Origin: Molossus alvarezi
Lineage: Eukaryota > Chordata > Mammalia > Chiroptera > Molossidae
Direction of reading: 5' to 3'
Assembly (NCBI GenBank): GCA_037176705.1
Contig: CM073898.1
Coordinates: forward strand, 23,792,488-23,856,487
Length of the DNA: 64,000 bases
Each line of letters begins with the position of its first letter. The first letter of the stretch is position 1. The notes under the pieces were generated by a model. That model worked only from the letters and a program-made list of their open reading frames with translations. It was not told the origin of the DNA and did no database searches. Positions 46,801-61,400 of the stretch are shown in pieces. Made by a program: the position numbers and the translations under genes.

Positions 46801-49800
46801 ACCTCAGCTATAACTGTACTGATGGCCACCCTAGACAGGAAAAGTGGGGTGACGTTTTTTATTGAAAGAAGTAATTTCAATATGTAATTTGTTTTGAAAT
46901 TTCAAGCACTACTAAGGGAAGGTAAGAACTGTTCATTTCATTCAAAACTGGAACACTTGATTCTTACACACGGAGAGGAATCGCTGCCGAGTTGGTGAAT
47001 CCTGGTTGCCTTGGAACTTGGCGTCTAGACCGAATTTCCTCGCGGCTTCCAGAAACAAACGGCCTCTGTGGCCAGGCGACTGACTACCACCCCAGGAGGG
47101 ACTGGCTTTCCCAACTGCCTTTCGCTTTGTGCTGCGAAGTGAGCGCTCTGACCTTTGACTGGCTTCCGAAGAAAAGGGGCCCAAGGCTGATTTTTCTCTC
47201 ACCCAAGTTCAACACCCAATCCCCTGCTTTCATTGCAGCCAGAGGCGCTTGCTGATGAGGGAGGAAGGCTTGCTCCAGGGCACAAGCACGGGCAGCCTCC
47301 CCGACCAGCCCTCCCCTTGGGGAATGATCCTTGGGGGACCAGGGGATGGCCTCTGGGTCCCACTGAAATGATGACTGTGTTAGCCAGGGCCGACCACTGA
47401 ACACCGCTCTGCTACTTTCAGCCCCGAGGGTCTTGGGTGAGCCACTGTGGGTCATGGGGTGGTCTATATACTGAAATATTATAGTCCTGAGGATACCACT
47501 TGTAAACCACTTGCCACAGACACACAGGCCCAGGACAGGATTTGGTTTTCCATAAAAATGGATATCCAAATTTATTACTATTTCACTTACTCCATCTACT
47601 TACTTACCTTGTGTCATTTTCTATGTATTTATTTAGTACTTGTTTTTTTAAAAAAATTCAAGGATTCTAGTTATTTATTTTTTGTCTATAAAATGAAAAT
47701 GTGGAGGGAAAAAAATGAAACTGTGGTCTTTGCAGCATTAAATGGCACAGAGGCTACTATAAAAACTAGACCTCCGGGTCGCTCACACACACCCAAACCC
47801 CAGAAGTCAATAACACCTCAAAAATGTCTGCCTTCATTCTGCTTGGCTAGACTTTGGGTTCTCGCTGGTTCTCTTCCATGTTTCTGTTCTCACAGGACAT
47901 GATGTGTCAACTGTCCCGGCTTCAAGTAAGGCTGATTGTCAAAACTGAGGCTAGTTCAGTGGCTGCATCCTCACTGGCAGATCAGCTAGAGAATCATAAG
48001 ATAAATAGAAAGTTTCCATAACAAACGCTTGGAGACACTTTGACATTAAAGATAGTTTCTAATTCAAGAATTTCTAAGTCCATTTATGCCTAAATTGAGC
48101 CTCTGTGTTCTGTTGAAAAACAAAGGTGCCCTGGCCGGTTTGGCTCAGCGGTTAGAGCTTCGGCCTGCGGACCAGAGAGACCCGGGTTCGGTTCCCGCTA
48201 AGGGCACGTACCTCGGTTGCAGTTTGTCCCTGGCCCTGGTTGGGGTCATGTAGGTGGCAACCACTCGATGTGTGTCTCTCACATCGATGTTTCTCTCTTT
48301 CCCTTCCTCCCTCTCTCTCTCCCGCTCTATCTGAAGATAAATGCAAAAATGTCCTCGGGTGGGGATTAAAAAAAAAAAAAAAGCAAGAACTAGGAAGTAA
48401 AATGCATATATTTTGATTACTCTGTTGCCTCGTGTTCACCCCCAGAGTCCAAACCCTATCCAGAAAGGGGCTTCTTAGATAAGTGGCTAAAATGGAGGTA
48501 AATTACGGCAGTACCACCTGCAGGTAGGTAAGGCGGAAGAATTTTGGAGAGGAAAGAAGAATAGAGAATTGACCGGCCCTTTGAAAGGAAAAACATTGTT
48601 TTTCTCTATTCTGGTAGAATTAGTATAGGTACAGAGAAAGTGAGAATTTTGCCAATAAAATACTCACAATAGAAATAAAAATTTTAAGTGGGCACAGCTT
48701 TCAGACAACAAATCTTATTTGGAGATTTATTTTAAGAAAATTATAATGGATCAGTGCAAAGAGGGAGCTATTTATGTTAAATTGGAAATTGGCTAAATTA
48801 TGATATATGCTTACAGTACATATATTTACAGGCGGTGAAAATTATTGTAAGAGTAACATTTAATGACAAAAAACGTCTGTATGTATCCATAAGTAGGAAT
48901 AATTTCTAAAACATTGTAGACAGTATGAGCATGATAGAATATTTATTTAAAACCGTCGGGCTTCGGGGCCTGGGGACTTGCTGAGGGTGCGAGGCCCAGG
49001 TGTCCGCTGACGCCAAGACCCCTGAGTTAGTTCCGTTTTGGGGATTCATACCTCTTCCCTGCCCTTGCCCTCCATCCTGTCTCCTTCCCTTGATTTGGGG
49101 GTGTGGGAGGAGGAATCAGTGTTTTAATCAGATTTTACAAAAACGTTTTAATTCTTTGTACAATTACCATCCTATGTAAAGATGACATTTGTGTTGAGTT
49201 CAAGATTTTCATGGACTAAAGATCACACAGTAGTTGAAAAAAAAAAAGTACCCATACATATATATACATATAGAAAAAGACTGGAAATATACCTTTGTGT
49301 TCATTTTTTTTTGTACTGCTTTTTGTATTCTTTACATATTTCTACCAGGAACATATATTATTTTGGTAATAAGAAAAAATCAGTCAATGTTACTTTTGAA
49401 AACACAAGGTTCAAACTGGTCACATGACTTTAAATTTAAAAGGATAAAGAGGTCCCCTCCTTCCGCTGTGGTCACACTTCCTGAAGGAGGACAGCATCCG
49501 AATGCTGCTAGACATTCTACTCCTGTTTCTGAGGGGAAAGCTCAACTATCTGCATTTGGCCTTTGTGGGGGTGCAGAACCCTGTGCTGCTGAATGGACCA
49601 TCTGGGGACCCTCATCATACCTCAGATCTTGTGACCAGTCTCTCTTCACTCCCCAGTCACCTTCCTCCTTGTCTTCCTCCCAAATAGTCCTTCCCTGGGC
49701 TTTTTACATATCCCCTCCATTCACCTCTCCCTCTGTCACACTCACACGCACATGTACACATGTGCAAACACACACACACACACATGAACATGCCATTCTT

Positions 49801-52800
49801 GGCCATTTGGAAACTCAGTGTGACACAGGAAAGAACACAAGAAGGGTCTGTTACTCATCAACCTCTATCATTGACTCCTGGGACCAAGCAAATTATGATC
49901 CCTCCTTTGCAAAACAGAGACAGTGGGGTTGGTGTGTTAAAATTTAAACATAGTAAAACAAAGGATAGCCATCCAAAAGGTACTTCTGAAAGGTTTTTCT
50001 CAACAGAGGCTAAGTATACAAAAGCTGTATCTTATTTCCTTACCTTAATATAAGGGGAAACTAGTTTCACTAATGAGACTACTTTAATATATGATCAAAG
50101 CAAATATCAGGGTCAAAAGAGAGAAAGTGTTTAGGTAAAATAATAATAATTGGTTATTTTGTATTTTCTTCATGTAGTTTTGCTGGTGACTGGAATACAT
50201 TCAAATAAGGAAATGACAAAGAAGATGAAAAGGCCTAAATTCAGTAAGTAAAACTGTAATTCCTCACTGATACAAGGCTTGTGTCTCCCATGAGGACGGT
50301 TGTTACACTTGTTTTGGATCATTTGGAAGGTTGTTTGTTTGTTTTTTCTTGTCTCAATTATTCTGCACTCAGACTAATTAGTAATGATCCTTATTTATCA
50401 CCTTCCCCAGTCCAGAAAGCACTCGAGACAGGAATCCTGAGTTTAGGGGGAAAGATGTGTGGGCCCACTATACTAGAAAAATTTAAAATACACATACAAA
50501 GAGCAGGCAGACACGATGCCTCTCTGGCTAAGCTGGAGCAGGCATTTTCCTGCCACTGAAATGATGTCTCCATTCCCCACATCGGAAAGTTCAGTCTGGT
50601 TGCTGCAAAGGTCCAGCGAACCTGCCCACCCTCCTTCACGGCCTGGAATCCAGATGGTGAATTTCCCAGAGAATCCCAGGAGGTTTCACACCCAATTTAT
50701 GGAAAGAAGAAAAATAAATTTCACTTTGGGGCGGTATATCAGTTAAGATTAGATAACAGAAAATCCCAAACAACAGATGCTTCAATAAAACAGAAGTTTC
50801 TTTCTCTCCCCTGTAAACATAGTCAGTCTGGGCTTTCAGGGAAGCTTCACAGTTTTCAGGGACCCAGACTCCCCTGTCTTGTGATTCTGCTTTCCTCGAT
50901 GTGGCTCCCAACTCATGTCCACAGTGGCTACACTACAATGGCTACCGCAGGTCCATCCATCACGGTCACAGTGCAGTCGGGAGGGAGGGACGAAGAAGGG
51001 CACACACACGGATAACTCCGGAGAATCAAATGTACCACTTCTACTTAGATCCATCGGCCATCATTCCGGAGAATGGGAACTGTCTCGACGCCAAGCGCAC
51101 ACACTACTAGGAAAGAGGAAGAGTGGATATCGGGAAATAACTAGCAGACAGGACACAGACGGGAAACCTCACACTCAGCGCTGTAAACACAATTAACTAC
51201 CTGGATCTAGATTTGGGGACTTGATGGAGGCTTAAGTTAAGGTATATGTAGTATACCTTAAGGTGTATGTAGTATACTTCTTTACGTCTGGAGTATTTCC
51301 AAAGTATGGTCTACAGCCTGAGGCCACGGGAATTTTCATTTGGATATAACCCACGTTCTGTGCTCTCCACAACTGAAACTTCTTCCCAGGCATTTCATTT
51401 CGCTGCCTTGAAACAAGCCAGATTAATAATTTGAAATAAAAGAAAGAGATTTGCTTCACACACCATTCCCTTTTTCTGCTGCTCCTTTATACCCTCCATG
51501 TGGGATTTCCTGTTGAAATGAGACCAAAGGGCAGCCATCCACAGCCTCCCAGCCCGAAAGACTAAAAAGGAATCAGTTGTTTATTTATTCCTGTCAGGAC
51601 CGAGAGCCAAGAGAATCGGCCCAGGGGCAGATGTATGTTCAAAACAATGATTGGGTTAATATGGAGACAAATGCACACCCAAGTATAAATTCCTTTGGGT
51701 TGTTTCCAGTATCTTCATTAACTCATATACAGAAATTTTGAAAGGTTCCATGATTACCATGACAACAGTTTTCAGTGACTAAGAAAGTCTGTGCTAAATG
51801 ACCCAAGGGCAAACCTCTTTGAGAGATCTCAAATGGATTGAATTTCTGATATGCTAAATTCTATCCTTATTCTCAAAATCTCCCTAGTGATTCAAATGCA
51901 GTACATTTGAATCAATACGTGCATGAGGCCTTTTTCTCTAATTAGAAACTCTGGCACAATCATTAAATAAAGGGGTGGGGGGGTACAATGAAGGTAATAG
52001 GATATTCCCAAACCATGGTAATATCTGATTCTTTACCTCAGGAGTATTTCCAAATTATAGTCTATAGCTTGAGGCCAAAGGAATTTTCATTTTTTTCTAC
52101 TCAGCGTTGTCAATCTGCCACTGGGGTAAGTGACTGATGGACAAGGGAGGCACATCCTTCACTCATTTGACAAGCATTTATTAGGTGCCAGCCAAGTCCC
52201 AGGTACTGTATCTAGACGCACAGATACAACAATAATGGAGACTCAGTCTTTGCCCTAAGAGAGCTCAAAGTCTAGGGAGGAAGAAAGACAAGTCGCCAGG
52301 CAATTATGATGTCCTATGTAAGTGTTAGGACTCAGGAGCTAAAGGTACTCTGAAAATATGAAGAAGCAATGTATCTGGGAGGGCTTCCTGGAGGAAGTGA
52401 CACATCTACCCTGATATCTGAAGGCCAAAAAAGGAATTGGCCAGGCAACATGGAGAAAAAAGTGTTACAAGCAGAGAAAACCACATGTTCAAGTCCTGAA
52501 GAGGAGAAAGAGCTCAAAAGTAGCTAAATGTGGCTGAAGTATCAAGTAGGAGGACAATGTGCTGAGATGAGAGACAGAGGGGCAAGCAGGTACCAGATCC
52601 CGAAGAGCTTTGTCACTGTGTCCAGGAATCTGGACTTCATCATGAAGGCAACAGGGAGTATCTCAGTGTAAGTTATTTTGGATGCAATTAGCAGAAATCC
52701 AAGGCCAATTTTCTCAAGCAATAAAAGGGATTTGGGCAGGATGTGGGGTAGCTTGCAGAACCCAAGGCAGGGGCGACAGCTAAAACTCACTGGGATGTAA

Positions 52801-55415
52801 AGACCTCAGGAATCAGCACCTCTGCTTCTCTGTGTCTGCCTCGCTGTGTGTGTCTGCCTCACTGTCTCCCTCTTTCTCTCTGTGTGTGCAGACCATGTCT
52901 CTCAGTTGATCCCAGATTCCGGGGCGGTGGGGGATCGAATTGCTTCAGCCTAGGTTGGCACAAGGGTTCAGCGACAAGGAAAGTGGGTAGGGTTGTGATA
53001 GGAAGACAAAACAATCCTGCTAACAATACAAAAACCCCTTTGCATCAAATATAAAGAGGGAAGAAAGAGAACATAATTTATTAGTGAGTAAGCATTTTAG
53101 ATATGCACCCATTTACAGGTGAGACTAAATGGTCTACCATGAATTTCACACACATTTATACAGTAAAGTGGAAAACAGAACAATTACAACCTCACTTATC
53201 TCCTTGGGAGATAAATACACACACATCGCAATTGCCTCTAGTAAACCTAGACACCTCTGACTCCTTTTAGAGGTATTTACAGATCATTTTACTCTTCCAG
53301 TTGAAACCTCAAAATATATCTTTTAAGGGTTTTGAGCAGAAAAGCAACATCATAAAAGCAAGACTTGAAACAAACCAGTTTGGCTTCAGTGTGAAATGGA
53401 GTAGGTTCTCAGAGGGTGTTCCTAAATCGACAGCATCAGCATTGCCTGGAATATTCTGCCCCATCCCCCCCAGACCCCTGAATCCAAAACTGTAGGGGGA
53501 AGGAGGAAGGCCAGCAATCTGTTTTAACAGCAGAGTGCTCTAGGCAATTCCAATGCCCAGTAAAATTTGAGAACTGGTGGACAAGAGAAAGAACTAAGAC
53601 CAGGGCAGCTTAAAAACAGGAATGGGAATATTAGTGCGGACAGGTTTTCTTCAGTGGCCTCTGACCTCTCTTCTAGCCAGCTCTCAATTTTCACCAGCGT
53701 TTGTTCAAAACTAAAAGTCCCCAGGACCCAGAGGACTGAAGGTAAAATAATGAGGAGGAGGCCATTTGAGAGCTTGGTCAGTGGACAACTCACTGACCCC
53801 TATTACACATGTGGCACTGCTCTCAACTCTTGAGGATCTACTGCCCAAACATGGTCCAACCAGTTGGCAGAGTCAGATTTGAAACTCGGTCTGTATGAGG
53901 CCCAATCCCAGACACTCCCAAAGTCTCCTCCCAGTGAGCCAGAACTAAGGAATGAAGGATCTGTGGCCTGGAGGCAGATGAAGGTTTTGGATGATCAAGG
54001 GCTAAGTGAATAGGAAATAAAGCAGAAGAGATGTGGTAAATGGAAAAGGGAGGAACCAGGAGGAGTTTTGTCCTTGGCTTGGCCTGAGACCACATGCATA
54101 CCAGTGTGTCCATTCTGTTTGCACATAGGGTTACTGTCGTTTTAGGTAACTGTCTCTCTCCTCCCCGCTTCCTCTTCTCTTTCTTGTCAGCACCTGTTTC
54201 TTCTTTCCATGCCTTTGATCTTCTCCGAGCCCTCAGCGGTGGCCCTTTGGACCCAGAAGGTAGTATATGTTGAAAATAATCCGGCACGGGGGTTTTACAA
54301 AGGGAAAAGCAAAGACGGGAAAAGGGATGCGTTCCCACAGCTCTGCTCCCACCAGTACCTGGCCATCCATTCCAAGCTAATGTTCCATTTCCCCGGGCAC
54401 AGGTGTTCTAGGTATGGTTTTACTCCATCGCACTTGGCTTATCACATCACCTTACCTTCCAAATCAAATCAAGTCTGACTCCAAACTGGCAGCTACCAGG
54501 GGCAAAAAAAAAAAAGGTCAAATTCCATCATTACAGGGACTTCCTCCTCCCCTGCCCGGCCCCTGTATGCCTCGTACAATCTGGAACATTCAGGGAGGTC
54601 CCTGAGAACATGAAAGCCTGGCTACCTTCTTAGAATAATAAAGGGGGGAAAATAAGAATAAACATAAATTAATGTTTTAATAAATTAACCAGTTGTATCG
54701 TCAGTAAAAAGTTTGCCTCACCGTGTGAGATGAGAGTTCTATCGCGTTTATTTTCAGCGGTGACTTTTTCCAGACTCTCCTTTTCCCAGGGTCTCAGAGC
54801 CATAGACCTGACCTTCCCCAGAGGCACCTCGTGGCAGACTGAGCGAGACAAGCCGACTCAGTGTCTAACAGATGACAAAAACGTGGCTACGTTTCTCTCC
54901 ACTGCCGAAGGCTACAAATAACGATCGAAGGGTTTAGGTGTGTTCATAACACTCTGTTCCTCAGGCAGTCATGACACCTTACAGATTTTTTAAAATTAAC
55001 TTCGGTTATGTGTAGATTACGCATTCAGAAACTGTCTACTCCAAGTCAGGAGCCTCTCAGTACCTCCTATAATAAACCCATCAAACATTTCCACATAAAT
55101 CATGTCAACCAATGACTCTAGAACAGTCCCTATCTGGCAGAGTGTCTGTGCTAAAGAGGGGGAAATCCATTAAACTGTAAAATCTCCTTGATAGCTTTTC
55201 TACAAAGAGCCCTAGAAGAGTCCAAATGGGCTCAGTCTAAAGTGGGCTCGGATGAGCAAGCATCACAGAGGTGAGGGCCATGATGATCAACTCCCTTCAG
55301 TGCATTCCTGGCTGTCCATCCTGAAAAGTCTCTGACTTCAGTGAGCATCCAATCTCATACAAGATGAAATAAATGTATGCAGAGGAAAACCTTCCTGGAC
55401 CCAACTCCCACATTC

Positions 55416-55446
<31 letters not shown>

Positions 55447-58400
55447 CTAATTTAGGTGCTCCTGTGTCTGCTACATTTCCTCTACTACATACTGCTCACA
55501 CCTTATTATAAGATCTTTTTTTTATACAGTATGTCTTCCCAACCCAACCAAAAGCACCATGAAGATATGCTTAGTGCTCATTGGGTGTTTATTGGATGGA
55601 TGAACAAATGAATAAAAATAAACCACTACAAACTACAGTAGGATTCATACTGGTTTCGTGAAAGAGCATCCAAGGGAGAACAAAAATAGGCAGGATTTTA
55701 TAGGCAGAGGCAGGAGGGCTGTCTAGGTGGACTAGACCCAAATATCACGGGAAGCGAGTGAAAGATGACCTCGGGAAACAGTGAGTGGAATGGTTTTGTT
55801 TAAGGATCAGGGAGCTGTAGGAGATGCAGCTGGAAGATGGGTTTGGATCAGGCAATGCCAGTCTGAGCTTTGTTCTTCTCCATTCTTTAGAGGGTGGGGA
55901 CTGAGAATTGTCTGAGCAGAAAATCTAGAGGACGAAGACAACAGTCAGCAAGATAAACCAAAGCAAGCTATTCTCCGCAGACAGTGAAGTTGCATTCTGA
56001 AATATTTTCACGATGTTGAAGTCTGCTGAAACTCTTAACCTGGGGTGAAATGGACAATGTTTAATTCACATAGTTCTTGCCAATAAGTTAACCTCGACAC
56101 CTTGTAAGGCAGGGAAAGATTATTGCAATCCACCTCGAAAGGATGGATGACTCCCAGAGGTACTGCCTCAGGTGGGTAGAGGTCATCGTTCTGGGACTTG
56201 GCTATTTCATGTGTTGGACACTGAGGAGGGGATATACAGCTCTGTGGTTACAGGATTTTGGTGTAACATGCACATGGCTTCTTGAGTAGATTTGCATGTT
56301 GTCAGCTGCAGCAACTTGTAGGAAATCCCCAGTGTCTGCCTGTTTGAGATGACCAGTGCCCACACCGGTGTGCTCTCCATCCAGGTCGGAGAGTGTGTGC
56401 CCTCTGACCATGAGAACAGAAGAGGATTAACTTTGTAGCCCTCTTCTGGGGTGTGGGTGAGAAGAGAGGTGAACTCTCTCAATGTTGAAGATTTTTAGTT
56501 AAGTCAATTCTACCATAGCAATTCCCAGAAATAATAGGAAAACCATGCAAGGAAAATTATGCTACAAGAGTTGCCTTGCAGGTATTTGAGAGAAATGCAC
56601 AGATGGACACACACACACACACACACACACTATTATAAGACATGTCCTGCAATCACCCACTGGTGGTGGTCAGTGATCTGCAGTTTGGAAAAGCCCTCTG
56701 AAATCAGAGTAGGGAGCAGCAATTTAACTTCTCCTCTTCAGCTGTGGAAGAGGCACCCGGGTAGAGCTGGTAAAGCTTCGAGTTTAGAGTTAGAGGATCT
56801 GAATTCAGATCCTGGATCTGCCACTTCATTGGTGCCTGAGCCTGAGCAAGTCTACTTACCTCTCTGGAAAATGAGGACAGTATGCCTCTCAGGTTCTCTA
56901 AGGGTCAAGTGAAAAAATGTATAAACTAAAGATAGGTTACTTTCAGAGTCTCAAATTTCTGCAGCTGTCTGAAAGGTATGTTGCTACAGAAAAGTTAACC
57001 TCTGTTATCCAATCACTCCATCACCATCCTTCCATAGAGTATGATATTTTCTGAAACCTGGCAAAAACATTGGTTAGAAGGACCCATCTTTATAGACTTT
57101 GAAGTGCTTAAAGCTTGGGCTTAGAATTATCTGCTGAGGCAAGTGTCCTTTATCAGGTTTGTTTTTATCATCTATTTCCATCACGTGTCCTATGTTTTTC
57201 CCAACTGTTGCTTATATATGTTCTTCTCAAGCAATCTTTAATGAGCAAGGGAAAATGGTTCTTAAAGCCCTCAGTGCTGCACATCTTGGAAAAGGGTTGG
57301 CTCAGGCGAGAATGTGATACAGTGCTAGAATCAGACATACCTGGGTTCAAATCCAGCCCCACCATTGACCAAAGCTATAGTTTCATCATCTAGAAGGATG
57401 TCATTCCAATCTGAGCTTGGTCACATGGCCCCTCAGATACCAGATATATTGATGGGAATACCAATTCTATAACCTTTTTAAAGTCTGGAGCTCTCCCTGC
57501 GATTTCTGGAGAATCTGAGTCATACTCCTTGATGTTATCTGCCAAGCCTCTCCTGTGTTCCCACAGCCTTCCTGTCCTGCTCTGCCCAGTGACTCAGCTA
57601 CTTTACCAACTCCCCCCCAAAAAACTGCCCTTCACTGAACATTTTATCATGTTTTCGAGTCTTTACTACAGATTTTTAAGGATCAAAAGGAGTTACCTCG
57701 TGGAACACAAAGTCTTCCTCCAGCACCTCATTCCACCCTCACCCTCTCTTCTCTTTCATTTCATGCCCAACCCTCTTCCCTCCTGTTTAACAGGTAGACT
57801 CTTCTCCATGCAGGCCCTTGGAAGCTCAGCCTCCATCCCAAGTAGGCCTGTCAAGAAATTACTTCTGAAAAGAATATTGTGCAGTCCTGAAGAGTTCTAA
57901 CAAAACAACAGTAGACATTTCGGTGACAGAGGGATTATTGATTTGTTGTGTCCCCACGTGATTTGATCCATGCTGACCTCCCAGACCTTATTCTGGACCT
58001 TTCTCTCTCTCCCTCTCCCTCTCCCTCCCCCTCCCCCTCCCTCTCTCTCACTCACTCCCTCTCTCCCTCGCTCTCCCTCCCTCTCCCTCCCTCTCTCCCC
58101 CTCTCCCTCTCCCTCCCTCTCCCTCCCTCCTTCTCCCTCCCCCTTCCTCTCCCTCCCTTCCCCTCTCTCTCCCTGGCTGTGCTCCAGGTACACTGGCCTT
58201 CTCTGTGTTCTCTAACCACCAAGCCCATTTCCACAGCAGAGTTTTTGCCTTAGCTCTTCCTTCTGCTTGGAAGGTTTTTCTTCTAGGCCTTTGCTAGCTG
58301 ACACCTTTTCATCATCCAAGTAGCAGTATCAGGAGATTAAGTAGAGAGGAATTCAGGGACCAAATCCTTTAAGGCCTTACAGACCATCTTAAGGAGCTTG

Positions 58401-61400
58401 GACCTTGTCCTGAGAGCAGTAGAAAGCCAGTGAGGGACTTGAAGCAGGAGCATGGTGAAATCTGATTACATTGTTAAAAGCATCACACTGGCTCTTCAAT
58501 GGAGAAAGGACTGGGGCGAAGGATGTGTAACATGGAAGGGAGAAGACAAGACAGGAGGCTACTGTGTTAACAGTTAAGACAGGAAATGTTGGTGAATTGG
58601 GCCAAGGTGGAGGTAGAGGGAAACAGCAGATCTGGAAATAAAACCAGCAGGACTTTCTAATGGATTGGTTTCATTCATTGCATCATTCAGCAGACATGCT
58701 GTTGGGCAGCAACAAAAATCCCTGTCCTCTGGTGTATGAGTGAAGATAGAACTGGAGCTGGGACGTTGAAAAAGCAGTATCATTTAAACACATAAAGGGA
58801 AAAAGGATTCCAGGTGAGAAATGACACGAGCCAAGTCTGCAAGATAACATTCATTTGAAAACGACCAGGGACGGTAGTGACAAGTTCCATGGAGGGGACT
58901 AAGGATTTTGATTTTTTTTTCTCAAGGCAGCAAAAAGCTATTGACCAAAGATTCAAATTTCTTTGACTCCAAGGATCAGACACTGCTTAAGAAAAATGAG
59001 GGGGGTTGGGGGGGAAGGCTTTGCAAAAGAAGGCATTAGACTAGAAAGGATGAATTAACATGATCTGGCCACTGTGGGTCAGGATAAAAGAGAAGAAAGT
59101 ATTTATCTTCCAATTTTATTTAATGGTCATTTTTATTTCATTAAGCTAAGTTTTTTTGCATAATTCTCTTAAAATAGGATTTTACTCTAGTTGAATACCA
59201 CACTCCAACAAAACCAGTTACTATCAAAACGGTTTATGTACAAGTGCTTTTATATTATAATAATTCTTCCTCATTAATATCCAGGAGGCAAACTTATGAT
59301 GGCCTTCTCGAATTGATCAGGGGATTTGTTTCCAGAAGCAATGGGCTTGCCTGAGGTCACTGAAAAGATGAATGGCAAAATAAGAAGTAGTGTATACGCT
59401 TCATCTTGGCTTGTTACATCACTAGCTAGTTGAATGTGACATCATCCAATAACTCCTGTTACCAAACCAGGCAGAAGATCCAATGTATACCAGAAACAAT
59501 TGCAGTTCTGTCTCTGAGATCTTAATGATGCGCAAAAATAGTGGCTCAGACAGTACCAGTTTTTCCCAGGACCCCTCTGAGATCAATATGACAGACACAT
59601 TATCTCAGTGAGTGACATCTAAAGGTTATCCTACAGTTCTAACCACCTGGGTTGCAAGTGTTCCTTCCCTTTCCCCATGGCTGGTGCCAAGAGCCACTGG
59701 GAAGGGATCCTTGGTGGTTTCTGAGATGCTCCAATGTGAGCTCCATCATGAAGGTGACCGCGACCACGAAAAGTCAGGGTAACCTTGAGAAACCCTATGA
59801 GGGAGAAGTAGAGCCGATGGCCAGGAAACAGGTCTGTGCAAAGGCTCCAGGGAAGAAGTTCTGGGCCCCCACAGGACTTCTACTTTAGCCCAGGGCTCCC
59901 TCACTGTCGCCAGCAACTGTACACCCAAGGAAGGAGTGGGAGAGTCTCTCTTCCTGTATTTTCCAAATGTTCCTGGGAGGAAACCTTTCTATGGCTTCTG
60001 AGTAAGTTCTCACCTGAGCTGAGTGGTGGGGACACAGTATCCTCCCCAGCACCCGACTCTGCTTTGGCATTTGTCACGTCTTCCTGCTCTCTTCAGGCCT
60101 GGAACGATACTTCTTGAGCTGCCTTAGTTTTTACTTGCCCTCTTCAGGAAAGCTAATTTCTGTACTTCTGAGATAAAACCCAGAGAAGGGGGAGAGAGAG
60201 ATGAGAGTGAACCCAAGCAACAAAAGAGAAAGAGAGAAAAGAGGAAAACCTAAGCTCTAAGATGAAATAGCTCAAAAGCATTCAGAGGAAATGCAAAGAT
60301 AAATCATTTCATGTGGGCCTAACGCGCATAAATGGAAGATTCTTAGACAGTTTGGGAGAACAGACAGTTTCACAAATAACTATGAGGAGACTGGAAGAAG
60401 TAAGCCAGGGCTTCCACAAACTCCGAGACGAGCTGCCCAAAAGATGCAGATGGTTGCTTTTTTAATTAGCTCACTCTCTCCAGCTTGATTTTCTGTACAA
60501 AGTTAACAGATATTTGACCTTTAGGTATATTCTGCCTTGTTTTTCCAAAGTGCATGAGCCTAGGTGCTTGGTTTCAATTTTCCTCCCTGTGGGACCAGTC
60601 GATCCACCAGTTTTGCTAACCCAGTTGGATGCAAATAAAGCAGATCTTATTTAAGGTACTTCTCAGTCCTGTGTGCAAACAAGACAAAACAAATAAAAAA
60701 ACAAGTGCCCCTTAAAGGAAGGGGTGGGGGAATTGATTGGCAGGAAGCAAAATATTAACATGTGACATTTTTCCCCTTATCTTTTTAAACCATTTCATGG
60801 AAAATCCCACTGCACATGCTGTGTGTACCCTGAAGTCTCTCAACGGGTTTACGCATTATTTAAACTCATATAGGAAGCTTCTAAATATAGCCATAACTTC
60901 AGAAGAGTTGGGTTGGCCAGCCAGGAGATCTAAAATCTTAGGGAGCTGAAGTTACGTCCAAATGAACCCCAGTTTATAGAGCTTGTCACCTCCTATTTCA
61001 AATTAATAAGAATTAAGGAGGAATGCTTTCCTTTCCTTTCCATCTCAGGAGGAGATGCGTTTGGGAGTGGGGACATGATTGGCAGAAAGGAGGAAGCTGA
61101 ACTCATTGAGCTACACCCAGGGTTCAAACAACTAATGAATCTAAGGAGAGACTCCACTGGCATCTTCAGTCCTCAAATTGTCTTTTAAAGAAAAAAAAAT
61201 ACTCTAAGACTTAAAATAGTAAATGCAGCCTTGAGTATCAGGGTTTAAAAGAATGAAAGATAAAAAGAAAATAACTTTGGAGAGGAGGCAACCTGTGGTG
61301 GGAAGAACGAAACCGCAGAACCGTTTTAAGCACAGTGCTCCACTTCTTAATGTAGACCGCAAATTGTTTTAGCCTGTGATCAAACTCAGCCCCCGGGCTC

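Noticed and set aside
49234..49947. Longest plus-strand ORF (237 codons)
   Set aside because: It starts in an A-rich run, spans low-complexity sequence, and has no domain or splice-linked neighbours.
57897..58253. Arginine/glutamate- or proline/serine-rich ORFs
   Set aside because: They are translations of the (CCCTCT)n tract, so low-complexity artefacts.
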